Under the pieces are notes generated by a model. It was not told the origin of the DNA. It made no database searches and saw nothing but the letters and a program-made list of their open reading frames with translations. A DNA stretch of 64,000 nucleotides from Kitasatospora sp. GAS204B (lineage in GTDB: Bacteria; Actinomycetota; Actinomycetes; Streptomycetales; Streptomycetaceae), in assembly GCF_029892155.1 (NCBI RefSeq), contig NZ_JARZAG010000017.1, forward strand, positions 62,001-126,000, read 5' to 3'. Positions 27,253 to 36,468 of the stretch are shown piece by piece. Numbering within the stretch: the stretch's first letter is position 1; every line of letters begins with the position of its first letter. Made by a program: the position numbers and the translations under genes.

Positions 27253-28985
27253 CGCGCCTCCTCGGCGGGGTTGGTGGTGGCGAGCCGGTGCTCGGCGGGT
27301 GAGGCGACGCTGCTGAACGCGGCTCGTTGCCCGGGCCCGGCGCAGAGCAGGGCCTGGCCCGCCGGCGCGGCGAGCAGATAAGCGGCCTCGCCGGCGGACA
27401 GGCGGAACGCGTCGGCGACGGCGTCGATGGCCTGCGGTGCTTGGCGGAGCAGGATCTGGGTGGCCGCGTTCGCGACGACGGCCTTGCCGAGGTCGGTGGC
27501 CAGCAGGTCGGCGGTGTCCTGGGTGATCACGGACAGCCCGGCCCAGTGCTTGCGGGAGGCCTTGGCCATGCGGTTAAGGAAGCGCGCGCCCTGCTCCTCG
27601 CGCATCAGCAGCCACGCAACGTCGATGACGACCAGCCGAGGCCGACGCTCGCGCGGGTTGGTGACGGTACGCCAGGCAGCGTCGAGGGTGAGCATGGTGG
27701 CGGTGGCCTTCAGCTCCTCGGGCACCTCGCGCAGCGAGTAGACCGTCAGATGACTTCGCGTCGGGTGGGTCGTTGCTCCGTCGAAGAGCTGCCGGTGGCT
27801 GCCGGTCGTGTACGGAGCCAGCCGCTGTGCCAAGCGGTGTGCCGCGGGATCGGCGGCCTCGGTGAGCGCCTGCGCGAGGTCGGCCAGCAGCGGGGCCGGC
27901 CGGGCGTGGGTGCGGGGGTCGGAGGTGATGCCGGCGGCGCGGTAGGCGGTGAGGATCGCCGTGTCCAGCAGCGCCTTGTCGGATGCGTCGAGGGTGCCGC
28001 CGAGCAGGACGGCCAGGAAGCTGTGTAGGAACAGGGCCCGGCGCGTCAACCCGTCTGGGGCGTCGTCCTCCTCGGTGAGGTCGAGCGGGTTGATCCGCAC
28101 CCCGTCGGCCCCGAGGCGTACGGTAGTGCCGCCCACAGCCTCGGCGAGTCGGGTGTACTCGTCCTCCGGGTCGATCACGAAGATCTGCACGCCCCGGTAG
28201 AGGAGGCGGAGCGCCTCGAGCTTCGCGAGGTAGGACTTCCCGGCTCCGGAGCGGGCCAGGGTGACCGAGTTGTGGTTGTCCTGAGCGAAGCGGTCCCACA
28301 GCACCAGACCGGAGGCCGAGGTGTTCAGGCCGAGCAGCACCGGCCCCACGGCCGACGACGAACGCGAGTCGGTGGCGGGAAGATCGGGTGAGGTGAAAGG
28401 GAAGCAGGCGGCGAGCGCTGCGGTGTCGAAGGTTCGCTTCGCGCCGAGCTGGTCGATGCCGAGCGGCAGGCAGCTGGTCCAGCCCTGCAACGCCCGCCAC
28501 GTCGCGACCTCGCAGCGAAGCAGCATCGACTCGGCGATCGCCCGCACCGCCGACAACTCCTCGGCCAGCTGCGCGCGATCGGCGGCGTAGACGGTCAGGT
28601 AGAGCCCGAGGCGGAACAGCTTGCCCTCACCCCGTGCCACGCGCCAGGCGAGCTCGGCGGCGTCTTGAGCTGCGGCTTCGGTCTCCGGGTCCTCCAACTG
28701 CCCGCGCCCCGCGCCGCTGCGCCGGGTCGCCTCCAGGCGGGCGCGCTGCTTGCGCAGTCGGTCGGCCGCGATTCCGGCGGGCACTGGGTCGATGTGGAGG
28801 CTGACGTCGAGGCGGCCCGGGTAGGTCAGGAGCGGTTCCAGCCAGCCCGGGCCGACCTCGGCCGGGTAGCCGGTGACGAGGAGTGTGGTGGCGAGCAGAT
28901 CGCCGACGGCCAGCACCCGCGCTTCGATCTGGACACTGTCCGGGCCCAGACCAACGAGAGCGGGTACCGTCTGGGGGAGCTTCAC
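27249..28985 (-). CDS. VirB4-like conjugation ATPase with altered Walker B
   Basis: 578 residues matching the ATPase part of VirB4/TrbE proteins: Walker A ARSGAGKSYLAK near 243, VIDPEDEYTRLAEAVGG, and a C-terminal helicase-like region (SVITQDTADLL, QILLRQAPQAID). Walker B reads RLVVIDVAWLLM near 450; the family normally has DEAW, so the catalytic glutamate is replaced by valine. The protein is shorter than classical VirB4 and lacks much of the N-terminal domain. It overlaps genes on both sides by four bases (GTGA). It may assemble without full ATPase activity. Confidence 0.85.
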   Translation of the reverse strand: MKLPQTVPALVGLGPDSVQIEARVLAVGDLLATTLLVTGYPAEVGPGWLEPLLTYPGRLDVSLHIDPVPAGIAADRLRKQRARLEATRRSGAGRGQLEDPETEAAAQDAAELAWRVARGEGKLFRLGLYLTVYAADRAQLAEELSAVRAIAESMLLRCEVATWRALQGWTSCLPLGIDQLGAKRTFDTAALAACFPFTSPDLPATDSRSSSAVGPVLLGLNTSASGLVLWDRFAQDNHNSVTLARSGAGKSYLAKLEALRLLYRGVQIFVIDPEDEYTRLAEAVGGTTVRLGADGVRINPLDLTEEDDAPDGLTRRALFLHSFLAVLLGGTLDASDKALLDTAILTAYRAAGITSDPRTHARPAPLLADLAQALTEAADPAAHRLAQRLAPYTTGSHRQLFDGATTHPTRSHLTVYSLREVPEELKATATMLTLDAAWRTVTNPRERRPRLVVIDVAWLLMREEQGARFLNRMAKASRKHWAGLSVITQDTADLLATDLGKAVVANAATQILLRQAPQAIDAVADAFRLSAGEAAYLLAAPAGQALLCAGPGQRAAFSSVASPAEHRLATTNPAEEAR

Positions 28986-29944
28986 TGGACATCTCCCTGG
29001 TCGGAGAAGGTGACCGGCGTGTTCGGCAGCGCCGGATCGGGGTGCAGGGGTGCGTCCGGCGTGGTCGCGGCGGCCAGCTGAGCGAAGGCATCGCCGCCGG
29101 ACAGCGTCCGCAGCGGGACCTCGGCCGCCGCGAGCAACCCGGCCGCCTCCTCAGCCCTGCGCAGCGCGTGCATCCCGGCCGCGCGATCTGTGCCGGTCTC
29201 GCGATGCGCCACCAGCACCTGACGCGACAACAGCTCCTGCTCAGCGGCCAGGCCTGCGAGGAAGGCGGCGTGCTCCCGGCACGCCACCTCCAGCCACGGG
29301 TGTGGCAGCGCGGCCGCCGCCTGCTCCAACTCTGCGACGGCAGGGCCGATCTCCAGCCGCTGCGTGCGCACCAGGATCTGCACCGGACCGGTCAGGGCGT
29401 TCAGCCAGCGCGCGAAGGCGGCGACGAGCGCCCGCTGCTCGCCCCCGGTCCGCAGACCGAAGTTGACGGTCCCCGCCCGGCTGAGCACGACCCGCCCGCC
29501 CCCGGCCACCTCCAACACCCCATCTGGTCTGACGTCCGCGATCGGCAGCCGCAGCTCGGCCAGGGGCGGCGCCGGCTGCGCCTGCTGAACGGCGGCCTGC
29601 CAGGGCAGCATTTCGTCGCTGGTGGCAGCGGCGGGGATGAGTCGTCGCGGGGAGCGGTGGTGGTGCCAGGCGGCCAGCAGCCAGCGGTCGAGCGGCAGAC
29701 CTTCGCGGCGGGTGAGGACCGCGAGACCGGCCGCAGTGGCGAGCGGGACAGCGGCCGCCAGGTAGAACAGGGGCGGGATGAACCGCTTCGTCGCCTGGTA
29801 GCCGAGCCACAACACGACTACCACAGCGCCAAGTTGCACAGTCTGACGTGCCGACAGCGGCCCGAGGACAGCGTCCTCTCGTTCTACCTCGGCGGGGATC
29901 TTGACGGGCGGCGGCCAGCCGTCGTCGTGGGAGTACGGGCTCAC
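28982..29944 (-). CDS. PrgI-like T4SS membrane protein
   Basis: 320 residues. The first 90 match PrgI/VirB3-type proteins: an IPAEVEREDAVLGPLSARQT segment, then two closely spaced membrane helices (VQLGAVVVVLWLGY and LFYLAAAVPLATAAGLAVL). The rest is a soluble domain with a repeating Ala/Leu-rich helical pattern, perhaps the detached N-terminal part of VirB4. It lies directly upstream of the VirB4-like gene with overlapping stop/start. It should sit in the inner part of the transfer channel. Confidence 0.75.
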   Translation of the reverse strand: MSPYSHDDGWPPPVKIPAEVEREDAVLGPLSARQTVQLGAVVVVLWLGYQATKRFIPPLFYLAAAVPLATAAGLAVLTRREGLPLDRWLLAAWHHHRSPRRLIPAAATSDEMLPWQAAVQQAQPAPPLAELRLPIADVRPDGVLEVAGGGRVVLSRAGTVNFGLRTGGEQRALVAAFARWLNALTGPVQILVRTQRLEIGPAVAELEQAAAALPHPWLEVACREHAAFLAGLAAEQELLSRQVLVAHRETGTDRAAGMHALRRAEEAAGLLAAAEVPLRTLSGGDAFAQLAAATTPDAPLHPDPALPNTPVTFSDQGDVQ

Positions 29945-29950
29945 GGTCGT

Positions 29951-31816
29951 TCAACTCCTCTTGCGGCGGCCGTCGTCGCCGTCGTCGTCCAAGGGCGGGC
30001 GCAGCGGCGCCGGGCGGGGGATCGGGGGCGGGAGGTTGGCGCGAGCGGGGCGCAGATTGGTGGCGGCCGCGGGCCGCACGGCGGGCGGCGGTGGGACGGT
30101 GCGGCCGGTACCAGTGCCGGGTTTGGGCGATTGGGAGCTGGGGTTGCCGGGGTTCGGCTGTGGCCCGGTAGGCCCGGAGCGGCTGCCCGGCGTGGTGGCA
30201 CTGCCGGACGGTAGTGCGGAGCCGGGCGGTGGATTCGGCGTGGTCATCTGGTTGCTGGGAGCGTTCCGGCGGGGCTGCCCCCACTGGTATGACGGCGCTG
30301 CGCCAGCGCTCGGGCCGGCACTGGGGCCACTGCCGCCGGCGGTCCCGGGACTACCGCTGGCGGGCGGAGTGCCACCGGGGCGCGGACCGCCACGGCCCGG
30401 CCCGGGACGGCCTGCGCCGGGGCCGCCTCCGGGACCACCGGGCCCCCCGGGGCCGGGGCCGCCTCCACGAGGAGCACCGCTCGGGCCGCCGGTCGCCGCG
30501 CCGCCGGTAGTGGACGCTGCCCGGGCTGCTCCTCGCGCCGCGTGGAACCGGCCGGCCAGCCGAGCGCCGAAGGCGTACGGTCCCAGCGGCATGCCGAGCG
30601 CGGCACCGATCGCGATCTTTCGCAGGATTCGAATCCCCGGCATCCTCGGCCCTGCCATGCTGCCGGTGATGGTGCGGGCGGGGGTGGTGACGATGCGTCG
30701 GATCCAGGACGGGATCTTGATCAGCAGGTAGAGAGTGCAGCAGATCAGCATCAGGTTGATCAGCGGCCTGGCGCTCACGTTGGGGACGAGGCCGTAGTTG
30801 TCCGGGTCGAGGAGTGCCTTGACACAGACGAGGAACGTGACGGCCTGGGCGATCTCGGTTCCCAAGCAGCCGAGGTAGGCGCGCCACCACAGCCGGGCGA
30901 TGCCGTCACTGACCGGGTGGGCGTGGCAGGCGAGCATCAGCGGCGACGCGACGGTGAGAACGATGATCGCCGCCGTGCGCACCAGCACGGTGACCACCAG
31001 TACGGCGGCCAGGGTGAGCGCGACGAGCTGGAACACCAGCATGTACGGCGCGGCAGTGCCCGAGAGATTGGCGAGGAACAGCCCGATCATGGTCCCGGCG
31101 ACATCGTTCGCGCTGACCCCGTCGCCCAGGATCGCCGCGGTGATCGCGTTGGCGATCATGGACATGGTGCCGCACAGCGTCAGCGAGAGGTTCGAGGCGG
31201 CGATCCCCAGCACCAGACGGGGCAGCAGATCGCCGACTCCCCAGCGCTGCTGGACACTCCCGTGGGTCATGACGGTCAGACCGGCGGCCAGGACGAAGAA
31301 CCCGTAGCCGGCCAGTGCGATCAAACGCATGGCCTCCCACAACTCCCGCACCCGCGTGAACGCCGCAGCGTCGGGGGTGGCGAGCAGGGCCGGGACCAGG
31401 GCGTTGAAGATCGGGTCGACGACGGGCTTGATGAGGTCGCCCAGCCAACCTGTGATCGCCTCACGGACCTGCCCGGGAATGTCCCACCATGACGCGGAGC
31501 CCCCGTCGCCTGATCCAGTGTCAGGAACTGGTGAAGGTGCAGGTCCTGGCGACGCGGTCGGAGTCGGTGTGGGCCGTGGCGTCTCGCCGACCGATGGCGA
31601 AGGCGTCAGACCGGGCGACGGCTCCTGCGCGCTCGGCGGCGGCCCGGGATCCGCCCGAGGCGGCGCCGACACCGGCGCCGCCGGACTCGCGCCAGGCGCG
31701 GGCTGCGGCCAGCCCGGGTCGGCGTGGGCGGCCTGCTGCGAGCAGAGCAGGACGACGGTGAGCATCACCAGCACGACCCACACCAGCCGCCGCGAACAGC
31801 GCTGACATGGCGTCAT
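29951..31816 (-). CDS. VirB6/TrbL-like polytopic channel protein
   Basis: 621 residues. An N-terminal signal sequence (LVWVVLVMLTVVLLCS) is followed by a Pro-rich extracellular stretch. A core of six or more membrane helices lies roughly between 150 and 380, including a LIALAGYGFFVLAAGLTVMT segment. The tail from about 430 is rich in Pro, Gly and Ala with a basic end, probably disordered. This layout is typical of VirB6/TrbL pore subunits in actinobacterial ICEs. Its ATG overlaps the stop of the pilin-like gene by four bases (ATGA). Confidence 0.78.
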   Translation of the reverse strand: MTPCQRCSRRLVWVVLVMLTVVLLCSQQAAHADPGWPQPAPGASPAAPVSAPPRADPGPPPSAQEPSPGLTPSPSVGETPRPTPTPTASPGPAPSPVPDTGSGDGGSASWWDIPGQVREAITGWLGDLIKPVVDPIFNALVPALLATPDAAAFTRVRELWEAMRLIALAGYGFFVLAAGLTVMTHGSVQQRWGVGDLLPRLVLGIAASNLSLTLCGTMSMIANAITAAILGDGVSANDVAGTMIGLFLANLSGTAAPYMLVFQLVALTLAAVLVVTVLVRTAAIIVLTVASPLMLACHAHPVSDGIARLWWRAYLGCLGTEIAQAVTFLVCVKALLDPDNYGLVPNVSARPLINLMLICCTLYLLIKIPSWIRRIVTTPARTITGSMAGPRMPGIRILRKIAIGAALGMPLGPYAFGARLAGRFHAARGAARAASTTGGAATGGPSGAPRGGGPGPGGPGGPGGGPGAGRPGPGRGGPRPGGTPPASGSPGTAGGSGPSAGPSAGAAPSYQWGQPRRNAPSNQMTTPNPPPGSALPSGSATTPGSRSGPTGPQPNPGNPSSQSPKPGTGTGRTVPPPPAVRPAAATNLRPARANLPPPIPRPAPLRPPLDDDGDDGRRKRS

Positions 31817-32175
31817 TTGCTACCGACCAGGCCCTTGAGCACGTCCAGAATCACCGGGGCGAGGATCGCCAGCATGTAACCGATCCCGGCGGACTTGACC
31901 GCGCCCTTCGCCTTCATCACCTCGCCCGGGTCACCCCCGGCCAGCAGGTAGCGCAGCCCCCCGATGGTCAGGAAGGTCGTGGCCACCGTGGCGACGATCC
32001 CGGTGATCCACAGCGTGATGTTCCCGAAGACCTGGTCGATCGTCGCCGGACCGGCCACCACCACCGTCATCGCGAACGCGTCGCCTGCCTCCGCGAGCGT
32101 CAGGAACACCGTGCTGGAGACGACCACCACGGACCACGGTGGCCGACGAGGCTGCAGCAGACGGGCAGAGCGCAT
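31813..32175 (-). CDS. VirB2/TrbC-like small membrane protein
   Basis: 120 residues from an ATG with GGGAG about seven bases upstream; a longer open frame from 32349 is not coding-like. It has an N-terminal membrane segment (WSVVVVSSTVFLTLAEAGDA) resembling a signal sequence, then two hydrophobic helices (ITLWITGIVATVATTFLTIG and SAGIGYMLAILAPVILDVL) joined by a short charged loop with GGDPGEVMKAK. This is the pattern of VirB2/TrbC pilin-like proteins. It starts the stop/start-overlapped part of the transfer operon. Confidence 0.75.
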   Translation of the reverse strand: MRSARLLQPRRPPWSVVVVSSTVFLTLAEAGDAFAMTVVVAGPATIDQVFGNITLWITGIVATVATTFLTIGGLRYLLAGGDPGEVMKAKGAVKSAGIGYMLAILAPVILDVLKGLVGSK

Positions 32176-32417
32176 GGACAACTCCCAAGGAAGAGGAGGG
32201 GCCGTACCGGGCTGGGCTCGGTCGACGGGGGAGAGGGGGCGCGGGTGGTCGGGCGCTCGGCCGGGGGCTCCATCGGGCCGCACCTCCCCTCGCGGGTCGG
32301 GCGGCGGGCAGCGGGTGTCAACGTCCGCGGCGAGGCCCCTCGATGCCAAGCGCCGGCCCCACCGCAGTGGGGCCGCACTCCCTTCTCACCCAGTCAAAAC
32401 ACTCTGATCAGCGCTTT

Positions 32418-33212
32418 CTAACGCTCGCTCATCAGATCGACCGTCGTCGTGCAGTCCAGCCGCCCCTCCCGAAGCGCCGCGACGAGCTTCACCTCGGCCC
32501 GCCGACGCCGCATCCCAACCGACTCCGGCGAGCACCCCGACCGCTCGGCCAACACCCGCACCGGCACCCCCTCCAGCCGGGTCACCGCGATCAGGTCAGC
32601 CGCCCGCTGCGACAGGACACCCTCGGCAACCGCCAACCCCAGCACCGTCTCCGGGTTCAGCACCGCACCTTCCTGCCGCTCCCCGTCCCGCAGCCCGCTC
32701 GTGCGGCGCCCGTGCTCCGTCTCCCGGTCACGGAACGTCCGCGCCGCCCGATCGGCGGCCCAACACAGGCTCGACGGGATCCGCCCGGGCTCCGCCATCA
32801 CCTCCGTCCGCTCCCGCACCGTCACCAGCGCGTCCCAGAACCCGGCCAGCATCACCTGCTGCACCTCCACCGCCAGCTCCGGCACCTCCCGCCGCAACCG
32901 AGCGGCGATCCGCCACAGCCCCGGCAGCGCCATCGCGCACGTCGCGACCCGCCAGTCCTCACCGGTCTGCCCACCGGCTCGGGTCAGCCGCAGCAGCCGC
33001 ACCCAGATCGCCCCGCGCGCCGCGAACCCGACCGTCGGGTGCAGCAGCAGCGCCCGCAACGACGCCATGTCCAGCCAGCCGTCCGGCAGCGCGGCATCGA
33101 GGTCGGCCACGTACAGGGTCAGCGGCACGCGCCGCTCGACGAGCCTGCGCATCTCCTGCTCCACGAGCTGAAGCGGCTCCACCGGCTTGCCAGAAGTCGT
33201 ACGCATGTCCAC
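32418..33212 (-). CDS. Sigma-factor-like HTH protein heading the transfer operon
   Basis: 264 residues from GTG 33212, which has AAGGAG seven bases upstream; the frame is open to 33332 but without signals. The C-terminal 70 residues read like sigma-70 region 4 or a LuxR-type helix-turn-helix (LSQRAADLIAVTRLEGVPVR, VLAERSGCSPESVGMRRRRA). The N-terminal 180 are helical and unassigned. As the first gene of the leftward operon it may regulate transfer. No sigma region 2 is visible, so it is unlikely to be a complete sigma factor. Confidence 0.6.
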   Translation of the reverse strand: MDMRTTSGKPVEPLQLVEQEMRRLVERRVPLTLYVADLDAALPDGWLDMASLRALLLHPTVGFAARGAIWVRLLRLTRAGGQTGEDWRVATCAMALPGLWRIAARLRREVPELAVEVQQVMLAGFWDALVTVRERTEVMAEPGRIPSSLCWAADRAARTFRDRETEHGRRTSGLRDGERQEGAVLNPETVLGLAVAEGVLSQRAADLIAVTRLEGVPVRVLAERSGCSPESVGMRRRRAEVKLVAALREGRLDCTTTVDLMSER

Positions 33213-33346
33213 GGCTGTGCTCCTTCGATCCGAGGTCATCGGCGGTGATCGCCGAGTGGATCGAGTGCGCCAAGGGCCTCGGAGTCGCCCCGGAGACGAT
33301 CTTGGGACGGGGCGGAGCAGCCGCGGAGCCACCCTGGGGACGGCAC

Positions 33347-33385
33347 GGAGGTGGGGTGGAGGCAGCCCGCCTCCACCCCACCTCC
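33347..33385. repeat. Perfect 17-bp inverted repeat with 5-base loop
   Basis: GGAGGTGGGGTGGAGGC at 33347-33363 pairs exactly with 33369-33385 around the loop AGCCC. No T-run follows, and it lies before both divergent genes, so a terminator is less likely than a protein-binding or replication-linked structure. Confidence 0.8.
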
Positions 33386-33461
33386 ATCACGCCGCTGACC
33401 TGCGTAAAAACCCGCCTCCGGGGCGATGCGGCGACCTCGCCCCGGGCCCGGAAAACTCGTC

Positions 33462-33496
33462 GAAGAAATTCTTCGGAGCCTCTTGAAGAAGGCTCC
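33462..33496. promoter_or_regulatory. Pair of dyad sequences before the DUF1963 gene
   Basis: GAAGAAATTCTTC (33462-33474) is a palindrome, immediately followed by GGAGCC and its inverted copy GGCTCC (33475-33496). They lie 43-77 bases before the ATG at 33539, a usual operator position. Confidence 0.45.
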
Positions 33497-33538
33497 TGAC
33501 GGCGGCTCACTGTCAGAGGTGGCCGCCATCATCGACGC

Positions 33539-34396
33539 ATGACCTCGTGGAACGCCGAACTGTCCGCCCTCGCCCACCAGCACCTGCCGGCGGACATCGC
33601 GGAGAAATGGACCAGCCTGCTCCGGCCATGCGCACGTCTCGCGGCCGGAGCCGACGGGAGGTCAGCCGGCCGGCTCGGCGGTGCCCCCGAGCTGCCGCAC
33701 GGAACTGAGTGGCCCGTCTGGGAGGGGCACGGGCCACTGTCCTTCGTGGCCTCCGTCGACTGCGCCGCGCTGCCGACGGGCGAGCTCGACATGCCGCTCC
33801 CGCAGGACGGCACGCTGCTGTTCTTCTACTTCGACGGCCAACTGGACGACGGCGACGCCCTGGTCCTGGCCGATGACCGGGACAGCTGGGACGGCGCCCG
33901 GGTGCTCTACGTGCCCGCCGAAACGGAGACCCTCGAGCACCCCACCCCCGAAGGCCTGACGGCCTATCCGGAGGTCCGGCTCACCGCGCAGGCGACCGCC
34001 TCCGACCTCGGCCCGTGGCACCCCGACACCCAGAGCGCTCTCGGCAGTGGCCCCGGCTGGGATCCGCGCGACCACCCGATCTGCTCCGAGCCCTTCGTTG
34101 AAGCCGTCGGCAAGACCTGGCACGGCCCGAGCCACCGCATCGGCGGCCACCCGATGTCCGTCCAGAACCCGGTCGAGTACGAGGTCGCCCACGCCCTCCT
34201 CGGCGGTCAAGCGGCATGGGATTCCCCGGAGCTGACGAGCGAGGCCCAGAACTGGGTGCTGCTCGCGCAGATCGACAGCGATGATGACGCCGACATGATG
34301 TGGGGAGACGTGGGCTCCCTCTACTGGCTGATCCGCCGAGAGGACCTGGCCGCGAAGCGGTTCGACAAGGCGGTCTTCACCTGGCAGTGCTGCTGA
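33539..34396 (+). CDS. DUF1963 (YwqG-like) protein
   Basis: 285 residues matching the YwqG/DUF1963 fold: LPHGTEWPVWEGHGPLSFVA, the GTLLFFYFDGQLDDGD strand pair, a WHGPSHRIGGHP segment and a late WVLLAQIDSDDDADMMWGD. The family is often encoded among immunity genes and is thought to bind proteins rather than catalyse. It is the first rightward cargo gene of the element. Starts at ATG 33539 after the dyad sequences. Confidence 0.75.
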   Translation: MTSWNAELSALAHQHLPADIAEKWTSLLRPCARLAAGADGRSAGRLGGAPELPHGTEWPVWEGHGPLSFVASVDCAALPTGELDMPLPQDGTLLFFYFDGQLDDGDALVLADDRDSWDGARVLYVPAETETLEHPTPEGLTAYPEVRLTAQATASDLGPWHPDTQSALGSGPGWDPRDHPICSEPFVEAVGKTWHGPSHRIGGHPMSVQNPVEYEVAHALLGGQAAWDSPELTSEAQNWVLLAQIDSDDDADMMWGDVGSLYWLIRREDLAAKRFDKAVFTWQCC

Positions 34397-34411
34397 GCGA
34401 GACCCGTCGGT

Positions 34412-34803
34412 TCAGCCGAGGGCTTCGCACATGGCGTGGGAGATGTGGGCGTTCAGGCGGTCCCAGACAAGCACGGTCGGTGCCTTGACCAGGTGGTGGA
34501 CGCCGTCAATCAGTGCGATGAAGTCGCGCCCGCCACGCTGCGGTGCTTGCCTCTGCCCGCGGGGTGCGTGAGCAGGCGGTGGCACAGCCGGGTGAGGGAG
34601 CCTGGCCGCATGGCGATCAGCCCGGCCACCGACAGACGTCCCGAGCGGCGGCCGCTGACCGTCACGACCGGGGTGCGGCTTCGCCGGCCCCAGGTGCGTC
34701 CTTTGGGCGGATGGCGGGTGAAGCCTGCCTCGTCCTCGAAGCAGATGCAGCCCCGCAGGCCGCCCCCGCTCTTCTCGGTGACCAGGCCATCGCGTACTGC
34801 CAC
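34412..34803 (-). pseudogene. IS630-type transposase remnant
   Basis: The minus strand encodes the DDE half of an IS630-family transposase in two frames: GCICFEDEAGFTRHPPKGR with VVTVSGRRSGRLSVAGLIAM, then, after a one-base shift near 34520, RDFIALIDGVHHLVKAPTVL ending in VWDRLNAHISHAMCEALG. The N-terminal helix-turn-helix part is absent. It lies between the DUF1963 and toxin genes, so it marks an old insertion in the cargo region. Confidence 0.75.
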
Positions 34804-34850
34804 AGTAGTGTTACGGTCAGAAAATCAGACATACCAAGGGGGGACAGCTG

Positions 34851-36437
34851 ATGGGACTGAACGCCGTCCAAGGAGGCGGCTTCCAGGTAGACCCGGGGAC
34901 CGTATTCCAAGCCTCAGTCCAATTCCTCGACACCAAGGGCTACGTCTTCAACATAACTTCTGGCGTCGCAGGCGACCTCGCCGCGACCGCCGGCATGGCA
35001 GGAGACGACAGCACCGCCCACTCCTTCGCCTCCAAGTACGAACCGGCCGCCACGGCCATTGTGAACGCGATCGACAAGGCCGGGCAGGGCATGGCCGCGA
35101 TCTCCAGCCGCTTGCTGACCATGGCCAGCAACTACCTCGCCGTCGAGGACTCCATCGCCGCGGCGCTCACCGGAAATATCAATACTCAGTCCGGGCTGCA
35201 GCAGTCCTCGGACCAGTGCGAGCCAACCAACGCCGCCGCCACACTGCCGATGGTCACCGGCTCCAAGCAGGTCCACGAGATTCCCGTCATCGGAAAGTTC
35301 TGGCCCCAGGGCGACCCGGACAAGCTGCGGCACGCCGCCGGAGTGTGGGCGAACTGCGCCTCGCTGATCGACGACGCGCAAACCAACGCCGGCCGCCACG
35401 CGAGCACCGTGGTGGAGGAGTGTTCCGGAGCGGCGTTCGACGCGTTCCAGGCGTACGCGGCCACGATCTACACCGCGCACCCGCACGGCGGTACAACGGT
35501 CGCCAACTCGCTGCCGCTGATGGAGAACCTGTCAGCCGCGTGCCGGACCATGCACGACACCTGCCAGCAGTACGCGGACGCCATCGACAACTGCCGCGAC
35601 ACACTGATCGGCCTGGCGACGGCTGCCGGCGTCATCACCACCGCCGGGGTCCTGCTGACCGTCTTCACCCTGGGCGGCTCTGACGCTGCCGCGGCCGCAG
35701 CGGACGCGGGCCTGGCCGCCGATGCGGCAGCCGCCGCTGACGCACTGGCGACAGCCGAAGCCGACGCCGCCGCAGCCACCGCGGTTGCCGAAGCGGAAGC
35801 CGTGGTCTCGCAGTTGGCGGCGAAGCTGGCGGTGACCGCCGGCCTTGCCACCGCAGCCGCCGCCACCTCGACGGTCACCGTCGACGCGGCCACACCGACG
35901 AACCTGGCGGCCGTGACACCGCCCGTGACGCCGAGCGGGAACCTGATCTCGGCTCCGGTCGCCCCACCCGTTCCGCCTCCGTACCCGCTGTACACCCCGA
36001 GCCAGCAAGCGGCGGCTGCCGCCTGGGCGGCTGGGCTGCCCGACCGGGGCGCGAACTATGGCACCGCTGCCGACCGCGCCTACCAGGTCCGGGTGGCAGG
36101 CAGCCCCGAGCGGCAGGTGCCCGGCGCCAACGGCGAGACCGTGTGGGCGGACGGCTACCGGCCGGCCGACGGGGCTTTGATCGACGCGAAGAACGTGCGC
36201 AAGATGGGCTGCAGTCCGCGGACCCTCCAGGGCCTCCAGGAAGACAACTTCATGAGCAACATCTTTCTGGGCAAGGACTCTGACGAGTTTTCCCGCTACC
36301 AGGCCGCCATCGACAACCCGGCTAACCACGCCCAGTACCTGGAAGTCGACACCCCAGACCCAGCAACGGTCGGATACTGGCAGTACATCCTCGCGGCGCA
36401 GCATGTCACCAAGAGCAACGTTCGTGTCGTCCCCTGA
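34851..36437 (+). CDS. Polymorphic toxin with C-terminal Tox-REase-2 nuclease
   Basis: 528 residues. The N-terminal 250 are WXG/ESX-like helical hairpins (a block to about 110 and a second around 165-245), which fit export by a type VII secretion system. An Ala-rich, partly hydrophobic linker follows (about 255-365), then a Pro-rich hinge. The last 140 residues match restriction-endonuclease-fold toxin 2, with YQVRVAGSPERQVPG, the catalytic GALIDAKNV (Asp445, Lys447) and YLEVDTPDPATVGYWQYI. AAGGGGGGA lies six bases before the ATG. The predicted role is DNA cleavage in rival cells. The immunity gene should be the one downstream. Confidence 0.82.
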   Translation: MGLNAVQGGGFQVDPGTVFQASVQFLDTKGYVFNITSGVAGDLAATAGMAGDDSTAHSFASKYEPAATAIVNAIDKAGQGMAAISSRLLTMASNYLAVEDSIAAALTGNINTQSGLQQSSDQCEPTNAAATLPMVTGSKQVHEIPVIGKFWPQGDPDKLRHAAGVWANCASLIDDAQTNAGRHASTVVEECSGAAFDAFQAYAATIYTAHPHGGTTVANSLPLMENLSAACRTMHDTCQQYADAIDNCRDTLIGLATAAGVITTAGVLLTVFTLGGSDAAAAAADAGLAADAAAAADALATAEADAAAATAVAEAEAVVSQLAAKLAVTAGLATAAAATSTVTVDAATPTNLAAVTPPVTPSGNLISAPVAPPVPPPYPLYTPSQQAAAAAWAAGLPDRGANYGTAADRAYQVRVAGSPERQVPGANGETVWADGYRPADGALIDAKNVRKMGCSPRTLQGLQEDNFMSNIFLGKDSDEFSRYQAAIDNPANHAQYLEVDTPDPATVGYWQYILAAQHVTKSNVRVVP

Positions 36438-36468
36438 CCCGACTTAGCCAGACCAAGGAGCACAGCAC

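Larger units (their letters stand above)
33213..33538. other. Divergent intergenic region with strong hairpins
   Basis: This 326-bp gap separates the leftward transfer operon from the rightward cargo genes. It holds a perfect 17-bp stem (33347-33385) and two smaller dyads (33462-33496). It is the most likely site for divergent promoters and their operators. Confidence 0.55.

Noticed and set aside
29901..30731. Plus-strand Gly/Pro-rich protein opposite the VirB6-like gene
   Set aside because: Mirror of the Pro/Gly-rich tail of the minus-strand gene; no start signal.
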